64,000 nt of DNA from Maribellus comscasis (GCF_009762775.1 NZ_CP046401.1:4488001-4552000), one strand, 5' to 3'. Counted from the first letter of the stretch, positions 9,081 to 17,849 are shown. Numbers and translations are program-made. Notes: generated by a model from the sequence alone, not told the origin.

Positions 9081-9635
9081 ATGAAAATTACAGAAACACC
9101 GATACCGGGGCTGTTTGTTGTTGAGCCACGGGTTTTTGAAGATTCCAGAGGCTATTTTTATGAATCGTACCATAAAGAACGATATTTTCAGAACCAGATG
9201 GGAGCAGAATTTATTCAGGACAATGAATCAAAATCTGTTCGCGGTGTGGTTCGCGGACTACATTATCAGCTTGCTCCTTTTGCTCAGTCAAAATTAGTTC
9301 GGGTTGTTCAGGGAAGTGTTTACGACGTGGCCGTAGACTTACGAAAAGGTTCTCCAACATTTGGCGAATGGTTTGGGCTGGAACTTAACGAAGCCGAAAA
9401 GAAACAACTGTTTATTCCCCGGGGATTTGCTCACGGTTTTTCAGTTTTGAGTGAAACGGCAGTCTTTTCTTATAAGTGTGATAACGTGTATAACAAGGAT
9501 TCGGAAAGATCGATTAATATAAATGACCCGAAATTGAACATCGACTGGGAGATCAAAACTTCTGAACAAATTGTTTCGGAGAAGGATCAAGTCGCTCCGT
9601 TTTTTGATGCTGCTGAAATGAATTTTAATTTTTGA
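9081..9635 (+). CDS. rfbC: dTDP-4-dehydrorhamnose 3,5-epimerase
   Basis: This 184-residue cupin-fold epimerase has the family markers FEDSRGYFYESY, the QDNESKS segment, RGLHYQ with the catalytic histidine, KLVRVVQGSVYDVAVDLRKGSPTFG and the C-terminal IPRGFAHGFSVLSE. It inverts C3 and C5 of dTDP-4-keto-6-deoxyglucose. It starts 6 bp after rfbA. Confidence 0.95.
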   Translation: MKITETPIPGLFVVEPRVFEDSRGYFYESYHKERYFQNQMGAEFIQDNESKSVRGVVRGLHYQLAPFAQSKLVRVVQGSVYDVAVDLRKGSPTFGEWFGLELNEAEKKQLFIPRGFAHGFSVLSETAVFSYKCDNVYNKDSERSININDPKLNIDWEIKTSEQIVSEKDQVAPFFDAAEMNFNF

Positions 9636-9640
9636 GCGGA

Positions 9641-10510
9641 ATGAAAATTTTAATTACCGGTGCCTACGGACAGCTTGGAAATGAAATAAAAGTACTGTCA
9701 GAAAAATATTCAGCATGGGAATTTATATTTACCGATGTTGATTCCTTAGACATTACCAATAAAAATGCAGTTGCTGATTTTTTTCAAAAAACAAAGCCTG
9801 ATTTTATTGTAAACTGTGCGGCGTATACCGCGGTTGATCGGGCCGAAACAGAGGTTGAAACGGCAACAAAAATAAATGCAACAGCACCGGGTATTCTTGC
9901 CAATGCCGCCAGTGAAATTTCTGCGAAGATAATTCATATCTCTACTGATTATGTTTTTTCGGGCGAAGCTTTTCTTCCACTTAGCGAAGAAGAGCCGGTT
10001 AAACCAACCGGTATTTACGGAAAAACAAAATTGGAAGGTGAAAAAAATTGTATAAAAGAGAATCCGGAATCTGTTATTATCCGTACTTCTTGGTTGTACT
10101 CGGCGTTTGGAAATAATTTTGTAAAAACAATGCTTCGGCTGGGCAAAGAGCGCGATGCTTTAAAAGTGGTTTTTGATCAGATTGGAACGCCAACCTATGC
10201 TGGAGATTTGGCAGCTGCAATTCTGTCGATTATCGAAATCGCAGAAACAGAGCCTGTAAATTTTGTGTCGGGAATTTATCATTATTCAAATGAAGGAGTG
10301 GCAAGTTGGTTTGATTTTTCAAAAGCAGTATTTGAAATTTCAGGCTTAAATTGTAAGGTTTCTCCTGTTCTTTCAAAAGAATTTCCAACCCCGGCGAAGC
10401 GTCCGAGTTACAGTGTGCTGAATAAGTCGAAAATTAGAAATACCTTTGCACTGGAAATTCCTTACTGGAAGGATAGTTTGGAAGTTTGTATGAATAAAAT
10501 AGAAAAATAA
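9641..10510 (+). CDS. rfbD: dTDP-4-dehydrorhamnose reductase
   Basis: I choose the ATG at 9641, 5 bp after the rfbC stop; a TTG at 9632 would overlap rfbC and only add three residues. The protein (289 aa) is an extended SDR: NAD(P)-binding MKILITGAYGQLGNE, the VNCAAYTAVDRAE segment, STDYVFSGE, the catalytic Tyr-Lys in GIYGKTKLEGE, then RTSWLYSAFGNNFVKTM. It reduces dTDP-4-keto-rhamnose to dTDP-L-rhamnose, the donor for cell-surface polysaccharide. The C-terminal motif TPAKRPSYSVLNKSK is also typical of RmlD. Confidence 0.95.
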   Translation: MKILITGAYGQLGNEIKVLSEKYSAWEFIFTDVDSLDITNKNAVADFFQKTKPDFIVNCAAYTAVDRAETEVETATKINATAPGILANAASEISAKIIHISTDYVFSGEAFLPLSEEEPVKPTGIYGKTKLEGEKNCIKENPESVIIRTSWLYSAFGNNFVKTMLRLGKERDALKVVFDQIGTPTYAGDLAAAILSIIEIAETEPVNFVSGIYHYSNEGVASWFDFSKAVFEISGLNCKVSPVLSKEFPTPAKRPSYSVLNKSKIRNTFALEIPYWKDSLEVCMNKIEK

Positions 10511-10514
10511 GGAT

Positions 10515-12260
10515 ATGGAAAATCAGGAATTATTGCAGGAAGTAAGAGAAAAAGCTAAACAATGGTTGTCTGACACCTACGATGAAAATACACGCAACGA
10601 GGTTCAAAAATTGCTGGAAAGCGAAGATTCGTCAGAACTGATTGATTCTTTTTATAGAAGCCTTGAGTTTGGAACAGGTGGGCTTAGAGGAATTATGGGA
10701 GTGGGAACCAACCGGATGAATATTTACACTGTTGGTGCTGCAACACAAGGATTAAGCGATTATTTAAAACAAAATTTTGCCGGCCTTGACGAGATAAAAG
10801 TCGCCATTGGCCATGACTGTCGTAACAACAGCCGTCTGTTTGCCGAAAGCAGTGCAAAAATTTTTGCTGCCAACGGAATTAAAGTTTACCTTTTTGATGA
10901 TTTAAGACCAACACCGGAACTTTCATTTGCGATTCGTGAATTGGGATGCCAAAGCGGAATTATTCTTACCGCATCACATAATCCGAAAGAGTACAATGGA
11001 TACAAGGCATATTGGGATGATGGTTCACAAATTGTTGCTCCGCACGATGTGAACATTGTAAACGAGGTTGCCAAAATAAAACCTGAAGATATTAAATTCG
11101 ACGGACCGGATGAACTGATCGAAATCCTGGGCGACGAAATGGATCAAAAATTCCTTGAACAGGTAAAAACTGTTTCTATTTCTCCTGACGTAGTTGAAAA
11201 ACACAAGGATATAAAAATTATTTATACACCGATTCACGGCACTGGTGTAAAATTGATACCGGCAGCCTTGCGTAAATTTGGTTTTACAAACATCATTAAC
11301 ATTCCTGAACAGGATGTGGTTAGTGGCGATTTTCCTACTGTTGTTTCACCCAATCCTGAAGAGCCCGCAGCAATGGAAATGGCTACAAAAAAAGCAGCTG
11401 AAATTGATGCCGATGTTGTGATGGCTTCAGATCCTGACTCTGACAGGATTGGCGTTGCAGTAAAAAACGACAAAGGGGAGTATATAATTGTAAACGGCAA
11501 TCAAACTGCACTCCTTTTTATTTATTACATCATTACAAAGATGAAAGAAGCGGGTGCGATGAAAGGCAATGAATATATTGTAAAAACAATTGTTACAACT
11601 GAGTTGATTGCAGAAATAGCTAGTAAAAACAGCATTGAATATTTTGATGTGTATACCGGATTTAAGTTTATTGCAGAAATTATTCGTGAACTGGAAGGCC
11701 AGAAAAAATACATCGGTGGAGGAGAAGAAAGTTTTGGTTTTATGCCGGCCGATTTTGTCCGCGATAAAGATGCGGTTTCTTCGTGTGCTTTGATGGGAGA
11801 AATAACAGCATGGGCAATCGACCAGGGAAAAACATTGTTTGAGCTTTTGCAGGATATTTATCTGGAATATGGCTATTCCAAGGAAAAAATGAAATACATC
11901 GTTCGGAAAGGAAAATCGGGAGCCGAAGAAATTCAGCAAATTATGGATAATTTCCGTTCAAATCCACCAAAAGAACTGGGTGGTTCAAAATTGGAGTGGG
12001 TAAAAGATTATTCAACTTTAGTTGCTAAAAACCTGATAAGCCCCAAAAATGTAAAAATTGACCAGAAAATTACGTCCAATGTACTTCAGTTTTTTACAGA
12101 GGACGGAACAAAAATTTCTGTCCGCCCGTCGGGAACAGAGCCCAAAATTAAGTTTTATTTTGAGGTAAAAGGTGAGTTGAAATCAAGGGCTGATTTTGAC
12201 GCGGCAGAAGAAAAGGCAGAGGCAAAAATTGATGCGATAATGGAAGAATTAGGACTTTAA
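10515..12260 (+). CDS. phosphohexomutase (phosphoglucomutase/phosphomannomutase family)
   Basis: The 581-residue alpha-D-phosphohexomutase has the phosphoserine motif TASHNPKEYNGYKAYW (Ser154), the metal-binding loop DPDSDRIGVAV, the sugar-binding loop GGGEESFGF and the C-terminal phosphate-binding motif RPSGTEPKIKFY. The length and the early FGTGGLRGIMG match the long PgcA/PGM2-like branch. It interconverts hexose-6-phosphate and hexose-1-phosphate; lying 4 bp after rfbD, it plausibly supplies glucose-1-phosphate to RfbA. Glucose versus mannose preference cannot be read from sequence alone. Confidence 0.92.
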   Translation: MENQELLQEVREKAKQWLSDTYDENTRNEVQKLLESEDSSELIDSFYRSLEFGTGGLRGIMGVGTNRMNIYTVGAATQGLSDYLKQNFAGLDEIKVAIGHDCRNNSRLFAESSAKIFAANGIKVYLFDDLRPTPELSFAIRELGCQSGIILTASHNPKEYNGYKAYWDDGSQIVAPHDVNIVNEVAKIKPEDIKFDGPDELIEILGDEMDQKFLEQVKTVSISPDVVEKHKDIKIIYTPIHGTGVKLIPAALRKFGFTNIINIPEQDVVSGDFPTVVSPNPEEPAAMEMATKKAAEIDADVVMASDPDSDRIGVAVKNDKGEYIIVNGNQTALLFIYYIITKMKEAGAMKGNEYIVKTIVTTELIAEIASKNSIEYFDVYTGFKFIAEIIRELEGQKKYIGGGEESFGFMPADFVRDKDAVSSCALMGEITAWAIDQGKTLFELLQDIYLEYGYSKEKMKYIVRKGKSGAEEIQQIMDNFRSNPPKELGGSKLEWVKDYSTLVAKNLISPKNVKIDQKITSNVLQFFTEDGTKISVRPSGTEPKIKFYFEVKGELKSRADFDAAEEKAEAKIDAIMEELGL

Positions 12261-12290
12261 TTTTAGATATTACCTAAAAAATACTAAATC

Positions 12291-13043
12291 ATGAGAAATT
12301 ATATTTTAACCTTTTTACTGCTATTTTCAGCAGTTGTAGTTATGGCTCAGGAAGAGCCGGTAAAAATGAAACCGGAAATGACCGAAATATGGGATCCGGA
12401 AGTGAGCGTTGTAACACCGGGAGAAACTCCTGCCGACGCACCCTCTGATGCGATTGTTTTATTTGATGGTGTAGATCTGGAGAGCGAATGGACCAGCGCT
12501 GACGGAGCAAAACCCGGATGGACAGTTGAAGATGGTTGCGTTACGGTAAAAAAGGGAACCGGGGTTATTAAAACCAAACGTGTTTTTGAAGATTTTCAGT
12601 TGCATATTGAGTGGCGATCTCCTGCCGAAGTTGTTGGCGAAAGCCAGGGACGCGGAAACAGCGGAATCTTTCTTCAGGAATTGTACGAAGTACAGGTCTT
12701 GGATAATTACGACAACCGCACTTACCGCAACGGACAAGCCGGGAGTTTATATAAACAACATCCTCCGCTGGTAAATGTTTGTAAAAAGCCAGGCCAGTGG
12801 CAAACCTACGACATTATATACACAGCCCCGCGGTTTAATGAAGACGGAACTTATTTTACTCCGCCAACCGTTACGGTTTTGCAAAACGGAGTATTGGTTC
12901 AGAATAATGTGAAGCTGCGCGGACCAACTGAATACATCGGAATTCCTGAGTATTTTATTGAAAAACATGGCCCTAAGGGTATTGTTTTACAGGATCATGG
13001 GAACCCGGTGAGTTTTCGTAATATTTGGATACGGGAATTGTAA
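12291..13043 (+). CDS. secreted DUF1080 (3-keto-disaccharide hydrolase-like) protein
   Basis: The 250-residue protein has a signal peptide (about 1-19, ending VVMAQ) and one DUF1080 domain of concanavalin-like fold: IVLFDGVDLESEW, then DFQLHIEWRSP, GRGNSGIFLQELYEVQVLDN and VSFRNIWIRE at the end. The FDGxxLxxW start and the RGNSGIFL core are diagnostic. Characterised DUF1080 members act on 3-keto-glycosides; others may only bind carbohydrate. It follows the mutase by 30 bp and may be co-transcribed, but function does not obviously link it to rhamnose synthesis. A strong terminator follows. Confidence 0.85.
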   Translation: MRNYILTFLLLFSAVVVMAQEEPVKMKPEMTEIWDPEVSVVTPGETPADAPSDAIVLFDGVDLESEWTSADGAKPGWTVEDGCVTVKKGTGVIKTKRVFEDFQLHIEWRSPAEVVGESQGRGNSGIFLQELYEVQVLDNYDNRTYRNGQAGSLYKQHPPLVNVCKKPGQWQTYDIIYTAPRFNEDGTYFTPPTVTVLQNGVLVQNNVKLRGPTEYIGIPEYFIEKHGPKGIVLQDHGNPVSFRNIWIREL

Positions 13044-13066
13044 ACAATAGTTCTTTTTAATATTCG

Positions 13067-13094
13067 AAGCCTGAGGGAAACTTCAGGCTTTTTT
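13067..13094 (+). terminator. intrinsic terminator after the DUF1080 gene
   Basis: An 8-bp perfect stem (13067-13074 with 13083-13090) is followed by T residues to 13094. It lies at the end of convergent genes; its T tract overlaps the stop of the minus-strand gene at 13093. Confidence 0.8.
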
Positions 13095-14373
13095 ATTCAA
13101 AATCCTCTGAAAAAACCAGCTTTTTTTTGTCGTCGTACAATCGTGCATAATCGATGGCACCGCTCCCGGCAAAATTGTAGTAAACCCCTTTTATCTTCCC
13201 GTTACTGGCCTCGTACGATGTTTTATAAATTTCCACACCATTCAAAAAAATGGTCACTACTTTATCTCTGAATTCCATTTTTACATCGTTCCAGGCATTT
13301 AAATCGGTTCCAAACGCCGACAAATCATTGTTTTGCCCGGAAACATAATCATTACCAAACTTTAAATATAATCTGCCAATACACCCCGGATCGCAAAGTT
13401 GGAGAAAGTGCCGGCCATACTCACCAAAAATGGAGACTTCACATCCCTGACAAACCGTGGCGCCTTCCTCCAGATTATTTTTGAGCCGTGTTTCAAATGT
13501 GAAATTATCACTGTCGCCGCTAAAATTTTCATTCACATAATAAAAACAGGTATTATGGTTATTGTTTGATAAATCGATGTTGTAATTTTTAACAGTTTCG
13601 GGCGAAATATAGATCTGTCCGTTTGAAATACAATTTTCCTTCACATAAATTGGGATGATATCGTTTGCCGGATTTTGAATTACATTTAACCATCCTTCGG
13701 TGGTGATGTAAACCGGAATTTCTTTTACGAGCTGGTCGTTAATTAACAATTTTGCCCTGTGATATCCCGGGTAATAATAGACCGACGTAGAATATTTTTC
13801 ATTTTTTTTGATTTCTGCACGTCTGCGAGTGTCCCACGATTGCTGAATAAAAGCACTGTCGAAATCATACATCGAGATATCATAGTCAAAAATCACAGTA
13901 TTGGGTAATCCTTCACTTACATTTTTCCTGCTCGAGAATTTTGCTTCGGAGTAACTTTGTGCAGGTTGACTCTTTAGCATTAACAGGATTGCAAAAAATA
14001 ACACAATTGCTGCAACAGGAATGTAAATTATCTTTTTTGTCCATTTAAATTTTCGTCTGGGAATTTTCTTTTTCTCCGGTATTGGATTGTCAACAGGGAT
14101 ATTTGTTTTGAAATCGTACCAATCTTTGTAGCCTACAAATTGCGCCAAAGCGTTTAGCGTATTTTTTTGTGGTATTTTCTGAAATTGGTTTTTGCTTATC
14201 CTTTTAAGAGTGGAAACGCTCAAACTTATGCCGGTCTTTTCTTCAATCTGAAAACTCAGGTTTTCAAAATCGCGTTGTTGCCACTGTCCGGGTACGGCTA
14301 ATTGAAACTCATCTGAAATTTTTTGAGTGATAATTTCGATATAAATTTTTTCCCGGTCAGTATCGTTTTGCAT
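13093..14373 (-). CDS. membrane protein with N-terminal helix-turn-helix-like region and C-terminal concanavalin-like domain
   Basis: The 426-residue protein has three parts. Residues about 20-95 contain EEKTGISLSVSTLKRI and NTLNALAQFVGYKDWYDF, a helical pattern found at the N-terminus of many Bacteroidota proteins and suggestive of DNA binding. One membrane helix follows a basic stretch (about 120-140, IIYIPVAAIVLFFAILLML). The remainder is beta-rich: a PKD-like part and a LamG-like domain with cysteine pairs CQGC and CDPGC, ending in IDYARLYDDKKKLVFSEDF. With the N-terminus inside, it would place a ligand-binding domain outside and an HTH inside. I infer a membrane-tethered regulator. It is divergent from the gene at 14524. 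Confidence 0.6.
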   Translation of the reverse strand: MQNDTDREKIYIEIITQKISDEFQLAVPGQWQQRDFENLSFQIEEKTGISLSVSTLKRISKNQFQKIPQKNTLNALAQFVGYKDWYDFKTNIPVDNPIPEKKKIPRRKFKWTKKIIYIPVAAIVLFFAILLMLKSQPAQSYSEAKFSSRKNVSEGLPNTVIFDYDISMYDFDSAFIQQSWDTRRRAEIKKNEKYSTSVYYYPGYHRAKLLINDQLVKEIPVYITTEGWLNVIQNPANDIIPIYVKENCISNGQIYISPETVKNYNIDLSNNNHNTCFYYVNENFSGDSDNFTFETRLKNNLEEGATVCQGCEVSIFGEYGRHFLQLCDPGCIGRLYLKFGNDYVSGQNNDLSAFGTDLNAWNDVKMEFRDKVVTIFLNGVEIYKTSYEASNGKIKGVYYNFAGSGAIDYARLYDDKKKLVFSEDFE

Positions 14374-14437
14374 AATGCGTGTTTTTTCTGAGGTCTAAAT
14401 TAACAAGAACCTTTGAATTTTTTAAATATGAATCAAC

Positions 14438-14467
14438 TTTGATTGGATTTTGATTGCGTTTTGACTG
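14438..14467 (+). promoter_or_regulatory. three TTTGAYTG direct repeats at 11-bp spacing
   Basis: TTTGATTG at 14438-14445, TTTGATTG at 14449-14456 and TTTGACTG at 14460-14467 occur at exact 11-bp intervals, about one helical turn, between the divergent start codons at 14373 and 14524. The arrangement suggests an operator with sites on one face of the helix. Which protein binds is unknown. Confidence 0.45.
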
Positions 14468-14523
14468 CTGGTTTTCTGTGCTATTCCTGAACTTTGTTAC
14501 AGAAAATCAAAATCAAAAATATC

Positions 14524-15612
14524 ATGAAAACAATTTTTTATCTACTGCTGACGACTCTTAGTTTTTCTCTTTGTGCCCAGAATTCTGCAAAGTTAAGTGG
14601 AATTGAATGGCAACTTGAAGGGAAGGTTATTAATGAAAATTACAAAGGAAAAGACTGTCTGAAAACCGATGAAGGCGTTGCCATTGGCAAAGGTGTAAAT
14701 TTTAAAAACGGTACAATCGAATTTAACATGTGTATTCAACCGGGGCGTGGATTTGCCGGAATTCGTTTCCACGGCGACGGTCTTGCGGACACCGAGGAGT
14801 TTTACATTAGAAAACATCAAAGCGGAAATCCCGATGCAATGCAATACACTCCGGTATACAACGGAAATGCAGGCTGGCAATTGTATTACGGCGATGGCTA
14901 CGGGGCAGCCAAAGAACATGTTTTTGACGAATGGTTCAAGATTAAACTGGTTATCTCCGGAACCCGTGGTGAAGTTTACATCACCGACATGGATAAACCA
15001 ATTTTGGTGATTCACGAACTAAAATTAGGTGAACGCGATGGCAAAATCGCATTTTACGGTCCGGCGCGTTTTGCCGGCGTTAAAGTTACAAACCTCGACT
15101 CGCCGGAGTTAAACGGAGAATTTAAGGAGATAGTAAAAGCAGATAAAGAGGTTATTCAAAAATACAAGGTTTCGGAGTTATTTGATATGGGAGCTTTGAT
15201 TAATGAAAATCTTCTTCCCGCAAATTTTGTTCAAAAACTCCGGTTCAAAGAATTTAACACCGAAGCAGACGGTCTGCTTAACATCTCTCAAACAGGAGCT
15301 TTGGGCGAAAAGAAGAATGCTGTTCTTTTAAAAATTGATATTACTTCTGAAACCGATTTGGTAAAGATGATGAGTTTTGCATTTAGCGATATCGCTAAAA
15401 TTTTTGTAAACGGAAAAGCAGTATGGATTGGCGCGGATATTTACCGAAGCCGCGATTACCGCTTCCTTGGAACCATCGGGTATTTTGACTCCGTTTATCT
15501 CGACCTGAAGAATGGCAAAAATGAAGTGATTGTTATGGTTGCTGAGAACTTTGGAGGCTGGGGATTTAAAGCCCGGTTCGAAAATTTGAATGGTGTTGAA
15601 TTAATTGATTGA
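14524..15612 (+). CDS. secreted protein with LamG/DUF1080-like domain
   Basis: I start at the ATG at 14524, which opens a clear signal peptide (MKTIFYLLLTTLSFSLCAQ); a TTG at 14494 would add ten polar residues in front of it. The 362-residue mature-type protein has an N-terminal concanavalin-like domain (VNFKNGTIEFNMCIQPGRG, FAGIRFHGDG, WFKIKLVISGTRGEVYI) and a second beta-rich domain after residue 220 (KMMSFAFSDIAKIFVNGKAVW, LKNGKNEVIVMVAENFGGWGF) that resembles galactose-binding or jelly-roll modules. No catalytic residues are recognisable; sugar binding is an inference. It overlaps or abuts the hydrolase gene that follows. Confidence 0.65.
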   Translation: MKTIFYLLLTTLSFSLCAQNSAKLSGIEWQLEGKVINENYKGKDCLKTDEGVAIGKGVNFKNGTIEFNMCIQPGRGFAGIRFHGDGLADTEEFYIRKHQSGNPDAMQYTPVYNGNAGWQLYYGDGYGAAKEHVFDEWFKIKLVISGTRGEVYITDMDKPILVIHELKLGERDGKIAFYGPARFAGVKVTNLDSPELNGEFKEIVKADKEVIQKYKVSELFDMGALINENLLPANFVQKLRFKEFNTEADGLLNISQTGALGEKKNAVLLKIDITSETDLVKMMSFAFSDIAKIFVNGKAVWIGADIYRSRDYRFLGTIGYFDSVYLDLKNGKNEVIVMVAENFGGWGFKARFENLNGVELID

Positions 15613-15637
15613 TACTCAGTTTTTTAAAGTAGAGGCA

Positions 15638-16483
15638 ATGAATCCGATTTTAAAAAAGATATTCATATTTGTATCCGTACTGTTACCGCTTCAGCTATTT
15701 GCACAAATACCGTATGGAAACAATTCTGAAACCGGGAAGTATGTTCAAACCAAAGACGCAAAAATTTATTATGAAATTTACGGGAGTGGCAAACCTCTTT
15801 TATTGATTCATGGCAGTGTATATGGATACATCAATGAATTTGAAAATATATTTCCTCTCCTGACCAAAAATCATAAGGTTATTGCGGTTGCTTTACGCGG
15901 CCACGGAAAATCTGAAATTGGAGACAGGAATTACAGTTATGATTTATTTGCTCAAGACATGATCGCGGTTTTAAATGCAGAAAATATTGATCGTATTGAT
16001 ATAATGGGATTTAGCTCAGGAGCGATTACCGCTGTTGAATTGGCTGCAGATTATCCGGAACGGGTAATGAAAGTTGTAAGTATAGCTGGTGCACTTGGCA
16101 CAAAAGATAAAACTCCGAAAAGAAAACAACAGCAAAAGGAAATGACTGCAGATGAGTTTGTTGCTGCCAACAAAAATTTTGTAGATAGCCGTAAAAAGTT
16201 GATGCCGCAGCCCGATCGCTTCACCGATTTTTACGAGAAGCTGATGAAAGTTAATGATGATCCTGTCTGGATAAGCGAAAAGGCTGCCTCTGAAATAAAA
16301 TCACCGGTATTGGTTGTTGGAGGAGACAGAGACGGATATTTCCCGGTGAAAGAATTTTTAAGAATGTATTCCATTATTCCCAATTCAAAATTATTAATTC
16401 TTCCGGATAATGGTCATGTCGGTGCTTCTCAAAATAAGGCAATGTACATCGATTTTGCCCTTCCGTTTTTAGAAGAGAATTAA
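15638..16483 (+). CDS. exported alpha/beta hydrolase
   Basis: The start is set at the ATG at 15638, giving a signal peptide (MNPILKKIFIFVSVLLPLQL, ending LFAQ). The 281-residue protein has the alpha/beta hydrolase core: oxyanion region LLLIHGSVYGYI, nucleophile elbow GFSSGAITAVELA with the catalytic Ser, acid in VVGGDRDGYFPV and the final histidine in LPDNGHVGA. The substrate is unknown; the family includes esterases and lactonases. It follows the LamG-like protein gene by 25 bp and both are exported, so they may act on the same material. Confidence 0.8.
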   Translation: MNPILKKIFIFVSVLLPLQLFAQIPYGNNSETGKYVQTKDAKIYYEIYGSGKPLLLIHGSVYGYINEFENIFPLLTKNHKVIAVALRGHGKSEIGDRNYSYDLFAQDMIAVLNAENIDRIDIMGFSSGAITAVELAADYPERVMKVVSIAGALGTKDKTPKRKQQQKEMTADEFVAANKNFVDSRKKLMPQPDRFTDFYEKLMKVNDDPVWISEKAASEIKSPVLVVGGDRDGYFPVKEFLRMYSIIPNSKLLILPDNGHVGASQNKAMYIDFALPFLEEN

Positions 16484-16592
16484 ATATAATTACACACAAT
16501 TAGACAAAAACAATGAACAACTGTACTGACAATTTCTGAGGAAATCATAGCAGAAAATATGTGGGTGCAGTTGGGCTATTAAAACAAAACAA

Positions 16593-17279
16593 ATGAACAG
16601 AAGAAACAGTTTGAAGGCAGGAGCTTCGGTTCTTGCCGGCCTGGCCATTGCGCCTGTAGTTGGCGCAGCAGGAAGAAATTTTGTGACACCACCAGAAGAT
16701 TCCTTTTGGGAAGTGGTGGCGAAACGCCGTTCTGTCCGCGCATTTAAACCGGACCCGGTTCCGGAAGCAGATATGAATAAAATTATCGATGCAGCCCGAA
16801 TGGCGCCAACCGCAGGAAATCAGCAACCCTGGAAATTTTTAGTTATTAACGACCGGGAAAAAATTGAGGCGTTAAAGGCGGCAAAACTAAAAGAAACAGA
16901 AGCTTATTTAAAAGACTCAAAGAAACTTTCGGGCGAAGAATTAAAAGGGCAACTAAAACAAACGGACGAACAACTGAGCAAAGGATACTTGTCGGCTTCA
17001 ACGTATATTGTGGTTTTAACCGACAACAATAGCAGTTACCCAAGTTATAATCATTACGACGGCCCGTTGGCAGCCGGTTATTTGATGCTTGCTGCACGCG
17101 CCCTTGGCTATGGAACTGTTTTTATTACCGATTCATTTTCTGAAGAGTTAACAAAACGCGTTTTTAATATTCCTAATGAATATATCAGGGTTTGTTTTAC
17201 TCCGGTTGGCATTCCGCTTGAATGGCCGGATAAAGAGAAGAAAAACCTTGAGGAATTCATCGTAAAAGAAAAATTTTAA
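16593..17279 (+). CDS. exported nitroreductase-family flavoprotein
   Basis: The 228-residue protein begins MNRRNSLKAGASVLAGLA, a twin-arginine-like leader that suggests export with a folded cofactor. The nitroreductase fold follows: VAKRRSVRAFKPDPV, ARMAPTAGNQQPWKFLVI (FMN phosphate and ribityl contacts) and GPLAAGYLMLAARALGYGTVF. These enzymes use FMN and NAD(P)H to reduce nitro compounds, quinones or related substrates. A periplasmic location is unusual because NAD(P)H is absent there; the electron donor is unclear. Confidence 0.8.
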   Translation: MNRRNSLKAGASVLAGLAIAPVVGAAGRNFVTPPEDSFWEVVAKRRSVRAFKPDPVPEADMNKIIDAARMAPTAGNQQPWKFLVINDREKIEALKAAKLKETEAYLKDSKKLSGEELKGQLKQTDEQLSKGYLSASTYIVVLTDNNSSYPSYNHYDGPLAAGYLMLAARALGYGTVFITDSFSEELTKRVFNIPNEYIRVCFTPVGIPLEWPDKEKKNLEEFIVKEKF

Positions 17280-17295
17280 TCCTAAAAATAAAAAA

Positions 17296-17739
17296 ATGAA
17301 AAATCGAATCTTTATTTTAATGTTTATTCTAATTGGCTTTTCTTTTGCCGGATTGGCAAATGAGCCTTTTATTGAATCAGAAAATCAACAGGAAGAAATC
17401 CCCGCATCGGAAAAACTTGTCGTTCTTTGGGCTAGTGGCGACAAAGAAGTTGCCGAAAAAATGGTGTTGATGTACACTTTTAATTCCAAACGATTTGAGT
17501 GGTGGAAAGATATTACCTTGGTTATTTGGGGACCATCGCAAAAAGTTTTGGTTGAAAATCCGGATATTCAGGATTATGTGAAAAAAATTATGGAGCAGGG
17601 AACGGAAGTAAAAGCATGTAAGGGCTGCTCGGATATGTATGGAATCTCGGAGAAGTTGGAAGAATTAGGCGTTGAAGTAAAATACATGGGCGAAATAACA
17701 GATTATATGAAAGAAGGCAGACACATTTTATCGTTGTAA
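17296..17739 (+). CDS. exported DsrE-like protein
   Basis: The 147-residue protein has a signal peptide (about 1-21, ending FAGLANE) and then a DsrE/DsrF-like alpha/beta domain: LVVLWASGDKEVAEKMV, DITLVIWGPSQKVLVEN, and CKGCSDMYGISEKLEELGVEVKYMG. The cysteine pair CKGC lies where DsrE-family proteins have a sulfur-handling cysteine. A role in sulfur transfer is possible but unproven. It follows the nitroreductase gene by 16 bp and ends in a terminator. Confidence 0.7.
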   Translation: MKNRIFILMFILIGFSFAGLANEPFIESENQQEEIPASEKLVVLWASGDKEVAEKMVLMYTFNSKRFEWWKDITLVIWGPSQKVLVENPDIQDYVKKIMEQGTEVKACKGCSDMYGISEKLEELGVEVKYMGEITDYMKEGRHILSL

Positions 17740-17754
17740 AAGGATATAAAAACA

Positions 17755-17785
17755 AAAACCCGGGTTTTGTTTAAACTCGGGTTTT
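17755..17785. terminator. bidirectional intrinsic terminator
   Basis: An 8-bp perfect stem (17755-17762 with 17778-17785) has T-rich sequence on both outward sides, so it can serve the plus-strand DsrE-like gene and, less directly, the minus-strand YCII gene. Confidence 0.75.
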
Positions 17786-17849
17786 GTTAATTACCGGTCG
17801 ATCTTGATAATTTCAATAAAAAAGGTTTGTGTATTTTTCCAAATAGCTA

